Shown: positions 36,455 through 51,400 of the stretch, piece by piece
Numbering within the stretch: position 1 is the first letter of the stretch
Layout of the letters: each line of letters starts with the position of its first letter
Assembly: GCF_001649575.2 (NCBI RefSeq)
Contig: NC_051440.1
Coordinates: forward strand, 17,944,977 to 18,008,976
Source of the DNA: Kryptolebias marmoratus
Taxonomy: Eukaryota > Chordata > Actinopteri > Cyprinodontiformes > Rivulidae
DNA: 64,000 bases
Reading direction: 5' to 3'
Made by a program: the position numbers and the translations under genes
The notes under the pieces: model-generated
The model's database searches: none
What the model saw: only the letters and a program-made list of their open reading frames with translations
What the model was told of the DNA's origin: nothing

Positions 36455-39400
36455 ATGACCGGAGCCACGGCGGCCGCTTCCTGCCGCTTCGCCCACTATT
36501 TCGCGGTGTGCGGGCTGGACACGGAGACGGGCCTGGAGCCGGACGATGGAGCGGGTAAATGCTCAGAAAATAACATTTAGAGACAGAGCATCTCATACTG
36601 CGACAATATCACACAGATTGATCAGTTTCTTAAAGGCTCATTTGTGCTGGAGTGTCATCAATTTATTCATAAATGCCTTTTTTTCTGTTTTTTTTTTTGT
36701 CTGTCAGATGACCCAGAAAATGTGCCCAAATTTATGTAACAGCCACATCATCTGAGTGATTGCATCTATTATCGTGGAGTGGTTTAAAAATAAGCGTATT
36801 GGCTTAACAGGAATGATATAAAACATGTATTTCAGTTGATCTGAAGCCTGTTTGTTGGATTTAAAGGACATTTACGCCCTTTTTACCTCCATAGTCTGGT
36901 CTTTTGTCTGACCTCTGCTTGAGGAAGAACACATCTGTGTTTTTTTTTTGTTGTTGTTGTTGTTTTTAAACAGAGACGGTTGTGAATATTTTTCTGCGGA
37001 TCAGGGACACGGCAGAGATCAGGCCGAGACAGACAGAGAGAGAACAACAACATCCTGTCCCCGCACGTTAAAGCTTGATCACAGCTGGAGAACCGAGAAC
37101 CGAGGCAGAACCCGTTCCTCTCTGTTCCCGGAGTCGCGGAAGGCGGAAAATAATCCACGCCGTGGCTCCTTTGTCTCGGGGCTGATGAGAATGTGTAATA
37201 TTCTGGGATCTGAGAGGAACAAAAGCTCACGGTGGCGAGAGGAGGGGAGAGGAAATGCTTGTTTGTGTGTGTGAACGGATCTAATGACAGTAAGGGTTTA
37301 TTTGTGGTTGGTGGCGTTCTTGGAAAGGAGGTGGGGGGAACCAAAAAAGAGCTATCTTGTAGTGTTATTTTCTTCATTTTCTTTGAGGACCTATTTTTTT
37401 ATTATTCCTTGCAGGGGGCTGCTGTGTGATGTCTGCTCTTGTCTGTTTGTGAGGAAGCAGACCTGTCCGAGCGTGCCGAACGTCACTTCCAGGTTCTGGA
37501 GCGAGCAGACAATGGTCACACCCTGTCCTCCCCGTGTCCTCGCCGTTAGAAGCTCGTTTGGAGCTGCTCCTCTGGGGGCTTACAGCACCGAGCCCATTAA
37601 TAAAACGGCTCATTTAGGTCAAGCTGTATGTGATGTTTGAGTTTTCAGAGCTCCAGCTAACCGCTTGGTTGATGTCATGCCATCTGAGTTGCTTTCTTAA
37701 CTTAGATCTGTAGAGCCGGGGGCAGAGGGGAGGGTCTCTGCTCCCCCTTTTTAAAGGGGGTTTTGTCTGGTTATGTTTTTTGCCTCTGCCGTACACACAT
37801 TCTGCGTGAAACGAGCCGTCCAGAACTGAAAAACCCTGGCGTTATCCAAGCGAAGATGAGGTAACGTGGCATCTGTTGCTGTGCGATGGTGTAATTAGTG
37901 AATGCCCACCAAGAGACAATCTGCTCTTGTTGGCTTCTCAATGGATGGCACAGTGTTTTCTGCAGCCTAATCAAATTTCACATGAGGCTGCCTGTTGGAA
38001 TGCTGAACGTCCGAGGCTGCAGGCCTGATGGCGGTCACAGGGTGGAGGGAGGGGGGGGAGGATGACGACAGTGCAGGGGGAGAACTCCCTGACCGCACAG
38101 AGCTGACTGCAGGGAGTTGTATCCTCTCGTCTGTATAGAGATAGAAAGTCGAACTTGAGTTAAATCTCTGTTTTGAAAGACTGGACGCTCTTCGAGTTTG
38201 AACTCCTCTCTGTGCTTGTTCCAGCTTGACTGGACCAATCTGTGATTTCAGTCCGTGCCGTCTTCCTTTAGGTCCGCCCTCATCTGCTGGTGTAAAGATG
38301 TGATGAATGGGACAGTTCGGCCCGTGAGCGTGAGTGATGCCCAACTTTACGGCTGCTCGTGCTCAGAATGGACCTGTTTCGGGAGCGGAGGCCAACTCGG
38401 GGCTGTAAATCCCCGAGATGGATGGCCTAATCTGTGGAAAGAGTATAAAACACGGAATTTAATGCTAAAATGACCAGCAACGAGGGCGGCCATGTTCTGA
38501 GGGCGAAAGCGGCTCAGAAATTAAAGGCCTAGCATTCGCCTGTCGCCTTTCGCGCCAGAGTTTCAGACTAAGATCGTCTTGTGTCAAGAAAAGACAGCAG
38601 TATAACCGTTGTTGGTCGAACCTTGAAAACAGCAATATTGCAATCAGTTGTGAATGACTCTCAGCTACTACCACATTAAATTTTAGCTCGGTGTCTGTAA
38701 AACCGATTGAGTTATAGTCACTTTTGTGTTGGCTAATTCTGATTAGCTGTAGCGGCCATCTTGAATTGGATTGACTCCTAAGGTTAATCACCTCTAGACG
38801 AAGATCCACTGATTATTTTCAGAAAGTTTCATTAAAAATCTGCGAACGGTTCAGGAGATATTTTGCCAACAGACAAACAGGGTTTGACACCAACAGTTGT
38901 TGTTATGATTTAAATCAAAGATCATGTGGAATGAGCAGCATTTGGAGTATGTTCTGTAAATGACGCTCAGCCACTACCCCACCAGATTTTAGCTCAAAAT
39001 CTGCAAAACTGGCTGAATTCTAACCATCTCTGTGTTTTCTAAGGTCAGTTTACTGTTGCAGCCATTTTGATTTGGAAATTCTAATGACTGCTGATGAATT
39101 AAGGTGTACGGAGTCTGTCTTAGTGGGCTAATGGGTGGTGATTACAGCCTAACTGAAACAGACATTTCAGCTTTCACTCAAGCACTAAAACAAACCTCCC
39201 TCCGCCTCCCTCCACCTCGCCCCCCCCCCCACCCCCTGCTCCGTTGCGCTGTGGAAACGCGTTCAGGGGCATCTTTTTCGCATCGGGAGCGGAGTGGGTT
39301 TTAATCGTTCCAGCTGATGAAAACCAGAGATGACATAACCGATGACGAGCGCGGCAGCTGTCTGAGAGGCCACGGCGGAAACGGGTGCCATGGCAACTGG

Positions 39401-42400
39401 GTGTCTTGATTCTGCCTCTCAGTCAGCGCCAGCTCCGATTTGTATCCCTTGCAAAGAGCACCGACTCCCCCACGTCTTTCAGCTCCGCTTGCCTCCCGCC
39501 CACCGGAGTGACTCAGTTTAAATCGAAGTGGTGCTCCTCACTCGGGGTCTCCTGCGTCATCTTGGAGGCAGGTGAGGTGGACGTTCCCGCAGTTGCGTCA
39601 GAGCCGGCGGGAAGCTGTTGCTTTCTTCATTTGTTGTGGATTTCGCCCTCTGATGTCAGCGAATGCGCTTTCTAGCATCCACGCTGTGGGGATGGAGAAT
39701 AAAGTGACGAGCAGCGTTCAGGTTAATCTGTTCAAAAAGTGGACGACTAATAGATGGGGCTGAGCTGACCGTCCCCTCTGAATCATGTTTTAAATCTGTC
39801 GCAGCCACTTGTGTTCACACAGAGCGGGAGGCCGACACCAGTGCATCCTGCAGGGTTATGCATGCGTTTGTAGGATTTTAGACAGAATACACGAGTCCTC
39901 TTCCAAGAACTGCAAATGCAGTTCTTTCAGAGTCGGCCTGTTCCCACCTTGAATGTTCGCACATAGATATTTTTGCTGCAGGGTGTCAGAGAAGAGCTGC
40001 ATCGTCCTGTCCTCCCTGTCTGTCTTTATGGTAATGAGTTGAGTTATATAACCTTCGCCAGGCTCTTTCCTCCTCCTCCTCCTAACAGCAGCATTGTCCT
40101 CGCTGCCAAAAGAAACCCACGTTATGTTTGCAGCAGACGAGGGCGTCCTGTCTGCGCTCCTCCAGGCAGCTGTCGTATTGTGACGATGAGAATCTCTGCG
40201 ATGACACAACAACCTCTCTGTTCGTCTTTCAGGTGAGAGTTTCGAGCAGAGCCCCATCCGGCGGTCCTTCAAGTCCAAGGTTCTGGTGCGTTACCCGGAA
40301 AACACAGACAAGAACCCCTTCAACAAAGATGCAGTCAACATGGTGAGCCATTCGGTTCCTCGTGAAGGCTTTGGAGACTATTATTTCCTCCAACAGGCGC
40401 AGAAAACTAACATGTATTTAGGCAAAAAGCTTTTTATTTTCGCTTTGAGAAAGGGGGGTTTTAGAGCTTCTCTATCACATTAAATGAAAAGTGGACTTGT
40501 GACTCAATATATTTAAAACTTTACACTTATTTATATAATTTGCAGATAATTTCTAAAAGAAACAGAATTGAGAGGAAGTGCTGTTGGTGGTTGGGTGTGT
40601 TTTTGCTGCTCCTGTTTAAACTTTATTATGATTATATTTAGCTTTAGTTTGTGGACGATGTTTATTGTTCACCGGGGAAAAATCAGGTCATGACGATGAA
40701 AACAGAAGTTTTAGTCAGAACAAATTTAATGTTTTACCCTAGCCAACTAAAATTTGTTTGTTTTACTTCAATCTTTTGGGTGTATTTCATCCTGACCATT
40801 TTTTATGTAAATATAAGACGTTTAACACCATTTTACAGTGTCATTAAGCTAATACTGAAACTACTTCTCAATTTTTACACTGGTTTTATGTTTAGCTCGT
40901 TTTGTTTTGGGTTTAAGTCTCTTTTTTTATGAACAAAATACATATTATTTAAAAAGCACATTTTAAAATTTTCCAATAAGACCAAACATCCACTCTGATA
41001 CAGAATCAGAAGCTAGGGGAAGAAAAATGTGTTAAAGATGAGATTAAAACTAAGGCAGTGTTGGACTCTGGAACATTCAGAGGCAGCTTGTTGCAGTTTT
41101 TGCAAAGACCTGGTGGTCTTTCTGTGCCGGCTCAGATATTAGGACAGCTTAAAGCAAACAATCAGAAGAAGTAAGTGACCTTCCAGGGACATTAGCTTGA
41201 AGCCAGATCATAAAGCTCCCTAAATATCAATATTATTACTTATTAACAGTTTTAAAATGTTTGAAGAGCTTCAGTCGGACTTACAGCAATCTAACAAAGC
41301 CTGTTTAGTAAGTTACAGAGCTTAAATTTCCACTTGATTCTGAGATGTCTTTGCTGCTCTTCTTGCTTCCAGCTCTGCATGCCCCGAGGCCTCTCCTTCT
41401 GCACGCAAGCAGACAGGCTGGACCCTCGGTTTCACTCATTTACAGTCGCCTCTGACGACGGGACGCGCTCCTACGGCTCCGTTCACACCTTCTACGAGGA
41501 GGTGACCAGCCCTCAGATTACCACTGCCATGCAGACGCTCCACCAGATGCACCACGTAGAGCACCACTCCTCCGCGTCCTCCTCCTCGCCTTCGTCCTCG
41601 TCTTCCTCTGCCTCCTCGCCCTCCTCCTCCAGCATGGACTCGCTCGCGAGCAGCCTGGAGGAGTCGGACGCCGAGTCTCTGGCCGGGGTCTCCGGCTGCC
41701 TCGGCTGCGCGGGCTCCTTTGATGCGGCGCGCGACACCCTGTATGTGTCCAAAGCCCTCTGCCTCATCACGCCGCTCCCCTTTTTGCAAGCTTCTCGGCA
41801 GTTTCTGGCTCAGCTTCACCAGGCGGTCGCCTCCCAGACGGCACCACCCCTCCCTCTGGAGAGCTACATCTACAACATCCTGTATGAGGTGCCCCTGCCT
41901 CCACCTGGCCGGTCACTGAGGTTCCACGGCGTGCAGGGGCCCATCGTGTGCCAGCGACCCGGGCCAGGGGAGCTTCCTCTGGGGGACTATCCTCTTGGAG
42001 AGGCTTTCTCCCTGCTGGGCGTGGACAACATGGTGAAGCTGCTGACCTGTGCACTGCTGGAGACACAAGTCCTGCTCTACTCTAAGGGTGAGCTCCTAAC
42101 TCGGCAACATTAGACATCACTCACTGCTCAGATGCTTCTGAAGTGCCTCAAACACTTCATTTACACATTAAAGGGATAGTTCGTTTTTTTAAAGTCAGCT
42201 TCTGCAGAAAGGCACTGAACAATTAATATCTTACCTGTTGCAGGTAGCTCTTTGAACGACCTCAGTTTGGAGGGACAGAGTTTAACTCTGAGCAGATTGA
42301 CAAGCTAATGGTTAGCCCCAGTGGAGCAAAGACCAAGGAGCTGTTTTGCACCAACACTTTAGAGCAGCAGTGTCCAATCCTGGTCCTGGAGGAACACTGT

Positions 42401-45400
42401 CCTGCATGTTTTCGATGTTTCTCTGCTTTCTCTAAGTGATTCTGAGGCTTCTGCAGAACCTGAAAACCTGCTGAAGAGCAGAGAAACAACTTAAAACCTG
42501 TAGGATGGTGACCCTCCAGGACCAGGATTGGACACCACTGCTTTAGGGTTTTTATTATTTAAAGCGTAAAAATCTGCTGCAGTGTAAAACATAATTTGTA
42601 TATTTATAAAAATCATTAGTATAGACTCTTTAAGGTTAATAGTCGACCATTTTAACGCCTGCTTATGCTTATTTTTATAACTCTTAATAAAGAAGACAAG
42701 ACACAACTTCAGTCGTGACGTCTGGGTTTGGTTATTACAACACAATTAATATAATGCTCAAAGAAAGCTAAATCCCAGAAAAATATATTTATTGACAATA
42801 ATCATTAATCAAACACAAATTCTACAATTTTTAAATTTTTTTTTGTTATTACCAAATTAACAAAACCTAACAAAAATAAGTTTGTGGCAAAAAAAACAGC
42901 AACAACTAGAAGAAAGCTCTGACTGGGATCTGAGTTTGAATATAAATAAGTATAAATATTTAATTTACCATGCCATGCTCTGCAGTGTAATTCAAATGCT
43001 GCTTTAAAACAACCCTCTGGGCGATTTCAGGTTCTACATTTATGACAACGTCTCCTTTTTGTCCCCCGTCCCCCCAGACTACCAGCGTTTGATGACGGTG
43101 GCGGAGGGCATCACCACTTTGCTGTTTCCATTTCAGTGGCAGCACATCTATCTGCCCATCATTTCTACCCCGCTGCACCACCTCCTGGATGCCCCCGTGC
43201 CTTTCCTGATGGGGATCCACCGCAGGGACGGGGCGCAGAGGTCCTCCCTCCACCTTCCGCACGAGGTATTAAACGCGTATGAACGCATTTTACCCGGATT
43301 GAGTTTCAGGGTGCAGCGAAACAGTTCTATAAAGAGATCTAAAAAGCCTAATGCAAGCCTTTTCGGCTCTCCTCCTGCCTCCGGCTGGTCCAACTGGCTC
43401 GCTGTTTTCCTCTCCTCAGAGATGTCCCTAATACCACTCTGAGCCTGCCTCCGAGATCCCCCTCTCTGCCGCATGAATATCTGGCTGAATCCTCTTTGAA
43501 GTCGCTCTGCCCCAGAAAAACGGCGGCAGTAAGACAGCTCCGGGGGGAGATGAAAGAGAAATGCAGAGCTGACTAATCCATAATAATGGGCTTCAATGAA
43601 TAATGAATGGAAGTGAGAGACTGTGATTATTTTGGGGGGATTATTTTTAATCACATGTGTAGGTTTGTTGGGAATTTATAAAAGGTTATTGCTAGTGGGT
43701 GAATAAATATACTTGTGCTGTCTCTGAACAACAGGGGAAAAAAGGGCTCCATGAAGTATTAGTCTGCTATGTTTAGCGCCTCGTTTCTCTTCTTTGACTC
43801 GATAATAAAAGGTGAGAAGTGGGAGGATGACTCTGCAGAGTCTTCTGTAGCCATCCGCTCCGAGGTGCATCTCCCAGCTTCCCCCCGAGGCTCGGAGCTG
43901 TCAGCTTCGGGTCGCCGCTGAAGGTTGCATTGCTGCTGACTGCTGCTTACAGAGGCAGCTTTTTCAAACCGCTGCCCATCTTTCTTACTCCCGAAAGAAA
44001 GATGGGCTCAGCAGGTTTACAACTTCCTCTGCTCAGGTTTCTCATTGTTAGAGGCCAATACCATAATTTCACCACAATGCCTCCTGTTGCTGTGATAACG
44101 TAGGACAATCCCCCACAAGATAAAACTCTGTGAGCTCTTATCGTAGTGAAATACAAAAGATTTGATAATGGAGTTTCTCCGTCCTGCAGCTTAATTGGAG
44201 CTGAGCCACTTTATCTTCATGGGATAACTCTGATTGGTAAACTTCTTAACCTGACATGGGAGTCACGTGAAAAACCGTTTGCTCTTTCTGCTCTGCAGGC
44301 CAATCTGTGTTTCGTTGACATCGACAACCACTGTGTGGAAGTCCCCGAGGACCTGCCCCTGTTCCCGGACCAGACCGAGCTGATACAGGAACTGAGTGAG
44401 GTTCTGTTGCATTTTGGACTCCTGCCGCAGGGAGGAGTGACCGCCGAGCCCACCGCCTGCGCCACGGCCACCGCCGGCTCCCCCCGCCTGAGCAGCCTGG
44501 TGCTGGAGGACCTGATGGAGGACAGGAGGAACGGGAACCTCGGAGGTGAGGAGCTGGCGGTGCTGGAGAGGCTCCAGGCTCTGGCGAAGAGGTGCGGAGG
44601 AGGAAAAGCCTCCGAGGGAGGGAAGACACTGGGACACGCGTTTGAAGAGGAGGAAGAGGAGCTGAAGGCTTCCAAGCTGAACGTTCAGCTGAGGGAGGTG
44701 TTCGCTGTTCGCTTTGCTGCCATTTTTGGCAGGTATGAGGAGTTTATCATCCACGGCGCGCCGGATTTGGACTCCTGGTTGAGCAACCGAGAGGGAACCT
44801 GCAGCTTTGATAAGGTAACCCAGCTGCTGTCTGACTGACAGGTCTGATAAATTTAAAGCGTTTATGTTTTTACTTTCAGAGAAATCATCTGATTGTGTTA
44901 ACCCCCCCTGTTTTAGGGCTCCTTCCTCTCAGTTCAGCCAGCGACCCACTTGCACTTCTTGTCCCGGTTCCTGGAGACGTCCATGTTTTCATCCTTTGTG
45001 GATGGGAAAATTATATCCCGCTGGGTGGACAGGGAGCCGCTGCAGCAGCTGTTTGACAGTCGTTTGGATCGAGAGCGGCTGTATGACACGGGAGACGAGG
45101 ATTCACGCATCCGTCCTTACAGGAAATGCACCACGCTCTCTGAGTCAGGTGAAGCTGCTCATTATAAAAGACGACGGGCGATTCAGCTTTTAGCGAGCTA
45201 TTCCTTTTGCTACTTTAAGATTTTAGCAAGAGGTTTGCTGCTTTTGGCTTTAACGACTCATTTTCAGCTTCTTCAGCTGTCGCCCAGCACTCAGCGTTCC
45301 CGCTCTGTTTTTGCAGGAAATGCTCTTTCTCTGGCTTCTTTCCTGCCACGCTGTCAGCCCCAGTTTTATTCGTGAAATTTCCAAGAGTTTTAGCTGCAGT

Positions 45401-48400
45401 TTGATCCCCTCGGGTGCAACTTTGCTGATTTATTTCCATCCGCAGCAGCAACTGAGACGACTCCTGTGCTTTTCTCTGCAGCTCAGGCCGTGGAGCACAG
45501 GCTGCTGAAGACCGACCACACGGCGCTACACCCTCATCTACTGGACATGAGGATCGGTCAGGGTCGTCACCACCCCGGATACTTCCCAAAGCTGCAGGCG
45601 GACGTGCTCGCACAGGCGCACAACACTCACAAGTGAGCTTTTGGTTTGATGTCAGTCGGAATGAACGCCTCCTGAATCCCAGTCAGATATTTTTACAAAA
45701 TATCCATGTATTCACATGCTTGGGACGTTCTCGTATCTTTAACTTAAGTAAAATTGCTTACTCTGTTGAAGAAATAGACTTAAATAGAGCTTAAATGGGT
45801 AATTTTATTTCTTTGCTGTATTCTAGGTGGTCCGGTCGCGTCACGGCTTCACGCAGGTCCGAACCCAAGAGATCCAGCGTTGTCGATCAGTCAGGAGTGG
45901 ACAACGAACCCAAACAGGTACCTTCTTTTATCCAGAGACACTCCAACAAACACACCGGCTTTTATCTCTGATGCTCAGCCCTTTTTCTTTTTGGTTAACA
46001 GAGACACACATTCACAAGGAGAACCATTCGTCAGTCTAAACTGCTCGACCCGTCGCCCCAAGCCGTGTCTCAGACTCACAGAGAGTTCGCTGATGGGCTG
46101 CTGGGCGAATGTCGTCTGAAGGTGAGCGCAGCGGCAGAGGCGTTGAATGTTTTATCATAACTCAAGGTTGATGCAGCGTGTTTTTTTTTATTCTGGCCTC
46201 ACTTTTGTTTCAGACCAAGCGGATGTTGATGGAGAGGATGGGGAAGGAGTGCGTGGAGCTGGGTCAGGGAGAAGCCAGCATCACGGGCCTCCAGGAGAAC
46301 ACGCTCATCCACGGGCTGTGTGATCTGCTGGAGAGGACCTGGGGCCATGGTCTGCAGATGAAACAGGTCAGACGTTATAACCTCTTTGTTAACAGGCGTC
46401 CTCTGTGCACCCCTCTGCTCAAAGAAACAAGGTTTGACAAATGTGCTTATTATATCCAGGGAAAGTCAGCGCTTTGGTCCCATCTGCTTCACTACCAGGC
46501 TGCCCAGGAGAAGACGGAGGTCCCGGCTGATGTTTCAGGTCAGCCCACAACAGGATAGGTTTTGTTTTATTAATCGTTAAAGTAAACAAAATCAACTGAG
46601 CAGTTGTGTTGAACTCTCTTCCTGTTCAGGATCTAACTGTTTGGACCAGAAGCTGCTTGATGATGGCACTTTGCTCCCGAGAGGCTCTTTGATACAAGAC
46701 ATGAGGTAATGAGAGTGAAAATCCTCTGCTGTTGGAAAGAAAAGATTGGAAATTACAGGCCTTGAAAGAATGCATGTCGCCCGCTGCCAGAGTTTTAAAC
46801 TGAGACGATCTTATAACGAGAAGGGATGGAATTATAGCTGTTTTAGTCAAACCTCGTGAGATTTCACATGTTGAAGACGACCCTCAGCTACGACTCCAAA
46901 AATAGCTAAATATCTGTAAAACTTGATATCTTTCTGAGAGTTTCCTTAAATTCTGTTCTGTGGTTCTTGAGATATTTTGCTGACAAACAAACAGACATTA
47001 TTGCCACTTTGCTTTTGGCAGCTTTTCATGTTTTTTTTTTTTTTTTCTCGGCCTGCTCATGCCCGCCTGTACGTTCCCTACAGGTTCATCCAAACCATGA
47101 GGGACGATCTGTCTGAGGTGGGTCAGGCCAGAGCTTGGATTCATTTGGCTCTGGAGAAGAAAATGTTGTCCCAGCACCTCAAAGAGCTGCTGACCAACCA
47201 GGAGCTGCTCAGGTCTGGATTCTCGCCGCTCGTTCAAGCTGTTTTTGTTTTAAATTCGTAGCTTTTCTGATGGAGGTTTTGTTCCGTCTGACAGGCAGCT
47301 GTATAAACCTCACGCGTTCCTGCTCTGTGAGGAAGAACGGGAGCAGTTTTTGTTCCACCTCCTTTCTCTCAACACTGTGGACTACCTCTGTTTCACGCAC
47401 ACCTTCACCTCCATCAGTAAGTTCTGTCAACAACCAACAAAAAGCACAAATTCACTTGTGGCTTTTCCTCCAGCGTTTAGCTCCGCCCTGCTGACGTTAT
47501 CATGACTGTAGAGTCACACAGACTTGTTTCTGTGATGCTGTGAGAACAGCTGTGACGCTTCTGGTGTCCTTTGCCTTCTCAGGTATTCCGTATCGCGTCG
47601 TTATCATACCCATGAAGAAGCTGAGCATTGCCATGGCAACCGTCAACCCCTGGGTGTGTGTGTCTGGGGAGCTGGGCGATTCAGGGGTTAGACAGGTCCC
47701 AAAGAACACACAGGAAATCTTCTTCGAGGTGCGCACTCTCCCCTTTACAGGACTTCATGAAGTATGTGAACCGTGCTGCAAAATGAGTGAAAAGAGTGCA
47801 AGAAAAGTGAAAACATCGCTTTGAGATTTTGGTAAAATTGACCTAATTTACCTTTAGATCAAAGTTTTCTGACACATATGTCTTCAAATAAAATCCTTTG
47901 TCTTGTAACCCTTATAATTTCCATTGAAACTGAGTTATTTTCTCTGCTGGGAAATCCTTTGGTATAATGTCTGGCATAATTGTGAAGCTCGGGGATTTCT
48001 CTTAAATATAGGACAGGAATTCCTGACGACATCCCTCCAGACTCATAAAAAATTGAGTTTTCAAATAAAACAAAACTAGCTTGTTTTTGGGTGATAAAGC
48101 GACAAATTTCAATAAACTACGAATCATTTTGAAGCTTTTCAGATTTAGAATTTTGAAAATAATAACTCAATATTTAAAAATTCTTTATTGTGACTAATTT
48201 TTCCAGCATGGGTCACATTTGTTTACTGTAAAAAAAAAAAGAAAAAGTTTCAAAACGCTGTGCTAAGAGTATCTTAATTCTTGTTTGAATGTTTTGATTT
48301 AATAATTCAAAATCTATACTTTACTTTGCATGCATTGTCTTATAAAAGTCTTTTTACAGATTTTTGATCATAATTAAAAGTCGTGGTAAAACTTCATGAT

Positions 48401-51400
48401 TTTGACGTACTTTAGCATCATCGCCCTGGTACAAAAACAACCTTTCCTCATGCTCTGCTATCTAGCATTACATTTAATTTAACCAACACAAAGTGCAGTT
48501 TGATTTAAACACAAGTGATGGTTTCTTAAAATGTATTCATTACAGCCAAAATGTTTTATTTCAGTACCATCAGACTGCAGGACTTGTTCCTTTAAAGACT
48601 CGTGAAGTTGAAGTTTGATTTGAAACAATTTTCTCTTTGCTCAGTCCTAAACAGAGGCTTTTATTTGCCTTTTTATCCCTAATTTTCTGTTATTTCTTTA
48701 CCTTTTTTTTTTTTTAAAGTCTTTCACATTTCAGTTTGACCTCAACCATTAGTTACCATTTTCAGACAGTTCCATGGCTGCTTGTTGCAATGAGATTTAA
48801 GGAGTTTTAGTCCTTTTAGCTTCTCTTAAAGTGCCCAAACATTTTCACATTACTACTTTACGATTTCCCCTTTCTAAGTTGTACAATTTGGATTTGCTTA
48901 GATACCGTTTGGGACTACTTGTTCTCACCGTGCTTCTCGTTTCAGTGCAAGAACCTGGGCAGGCTGAGCACCCTGCAGCTGGGAGTGCAGGAGAACTCTG
49001 GCCTGTTGGCCAAGTGTCTGATCGACTGTGTGATGGTGTACAACGAGATCACAGGACACACCTTCAAGTAAGTCTAACGCTCTGATCGGCCCTCGTTCGT
49101 AAACGCTGGCTGTGCCGCAGCAGAGTGTGGAAGAGTCTGCTTACTGACGGCAACTTCCAGTTATGATTGCGTGTTTGTGGCAGGCAGCAAAAGAAACAAA
49201 TTAATTTGTTCTAAAAATTCAAGAAAAACATGCAGAACCACCAATGAGTCTTTGAATGTTTCAAAATGGATAAACTATGGATTCATTACACAATACTGGT
49301 GAACACTCGCTGCTTGTTAACATGAAATACGTATACAACCCCAATTCCAAAAAAGTTGAAAAGTTGTGTAAAAAGGAAATAAAACAGAATTCAGTGATTT
49401 ACAAATCTCATAAACCCAATTTTTTTTACAGTGTAATATATAATAAACACATCAATTGTTGAAACTAAAATATTGTACCAATTTTTGAAGAAAGTAATTT
49501 TTAATTTGATGGTAGCAACACATCCCAAAAAAGTTGTCCAGGGGCCATGTTTTCACTGTGAAGCATCTCTTCTTCTTTAGAAATCAGTCTGTAAACATCC
49601 AGGACCTGAGGAGAGCAGCTGCTGGAGGTTTTAGAGGGAAATGTTGACCCATTCTGGTCTGATGGAGGATTCTCGCTGTTCAACAGTTCTGAGTTTTCTT
49701 TGCTGGATCGAAGTGTATAATGTTCTACAGCTCGTATATTTTATTCTGCATCGACGGTGTCTTTCCAGATGTGTAAGCTGCCCATGCCAGAGGCATTAAT
49801 GCACCCCCATACCATCAGAGAGGCAGGTTTTTGAACTGTGGGCTGATAGCAGGCCTGATGGTCTCTGACCTCAGATCAGTTCTCCTCTTTGCCTCAGTTT
49901 ATTTTAAACTCTTTGGTTCAAAGAAGATGGCAGCGTTTCTGTATGGTGTTCACATCTGGCTTCTTCTTTGCCTGATAGAGCTTTAATCAGCATTTTACAG
50001 ATGAAACAGCCTTTGAGCTCAGAAATTTATCCAGATTCTTGAATCTTTTGATGTTATTTCGAACTGTAGATGATGGGATATTCAAAATCTTCCCAATTTT
50101 CTGTTGAGGAACATTATTCCTAAATCGTTGAACTATTTTCAGACTATTTTTGCAGTCTGGTGAACTCCTGCTCGTCTTTACTTCTTACAGATTCTGCTTC
50201 TTTTCTATATCCAGTCCTCCGATGGACCTGTAGCCAATTAACCTAATTCTGAGTTCAAACCGAGTTTTTATTTACATTTTACACGACGCCCCAGCTTTTG
50301 GGAACTGTGGTTGTGGAATAATCTTCTTAGTATTTAAATGTAATGAATTGTTGCACCTTTTTGCCTCTAGGTTCCCGTGCGGCCGATGGCTGGGGAAGGG
50401 CGTGGGCGACGGCAGCTTAGAAAGAGTCCTCATCGGTCAGCTGGTGACGCCTGGTGCAGAGGAGGACTCTGGAAGGTGGACAGGAACCCCTCCGGAGCTG
50501 ACGTCCCCGTCTCAGAGTGTGCGGACCGTGCTGGGATCGCTCGGCAGCCGAAGCCGTATGTGCCTCCTTCGTCGGCATTCCTTCAGCACAATAGCTGACC
50601 TACTTTGATTGTCGGCTCATCATAATAACAGATTATGCTCATGTATCACTTGTTTCTGTTACTGTATATATTTCTTATTGCTTGTTTGTCTTTTTAGGGA
50701 TGAGTTCCCTTGAAGTTCAAGAGGACCTGAGGGAGGCGGCGAACAACCTTGTTAAACATTTCCACAAACCTGAACAGGAGGTGTGTTACTGCGACAGTAT
50801 CTTTAACTTTAGTTCGTTCCTCAGATCGGAACATGAGTTATATTTTCTTGCCGTGACTCATTAGTCTCTTCCCCTTGTCTCATCCCAGAGGGGGAACCTG
50901 ACGGTCTTGCTATGTGGCGAAGGCGGACTGGTGCTCGCTTTGGAGAAGTTCCTCCTCCACGGGTTCAAATCCAACCGTCTTTTCCAGAGGAACGTGTTTG
51001 TTTGGGACTTTGTAGGTGGGTCTGTGCTGTGAAATTCACTTCCTGTCTCCATCTAGTGGCGATTACGCTTGTTTCGTCTCTAAATTCATGCCACAAAGTC
51101 TGACTGAGGGTACCGCCGACTCTTCCCGTAGAGAAAGCTGTGGTTTCCATGGAGACAAATGATCAGATGGGTGGCCTGCACGGATCGACGCTAACAACGG
51201 GTCCACCATGGGATTTACTGTGCCGCTACGTGAACGCCATCAATGCTTCACCCCGAAACATCGGAAAAGAGGGAAAGTTCCAGCTGTTTGTCTGCCTTGG
51301 AATAAGGTGAGCAAACGCTGTTTTTAAAGTGGTCAGAGATCCAAATACTAACACGGAGAACAAAAAAACATCAATTTTTCTGATTGTTTAAAGATAATTT

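Noticed and set aside
36089..36596. Glu- or Arg-rich frames around the CCT repeat
   Set aside because: Pure microsatellite translation; the real start here is dennd5b at 36455 on the plus strand.
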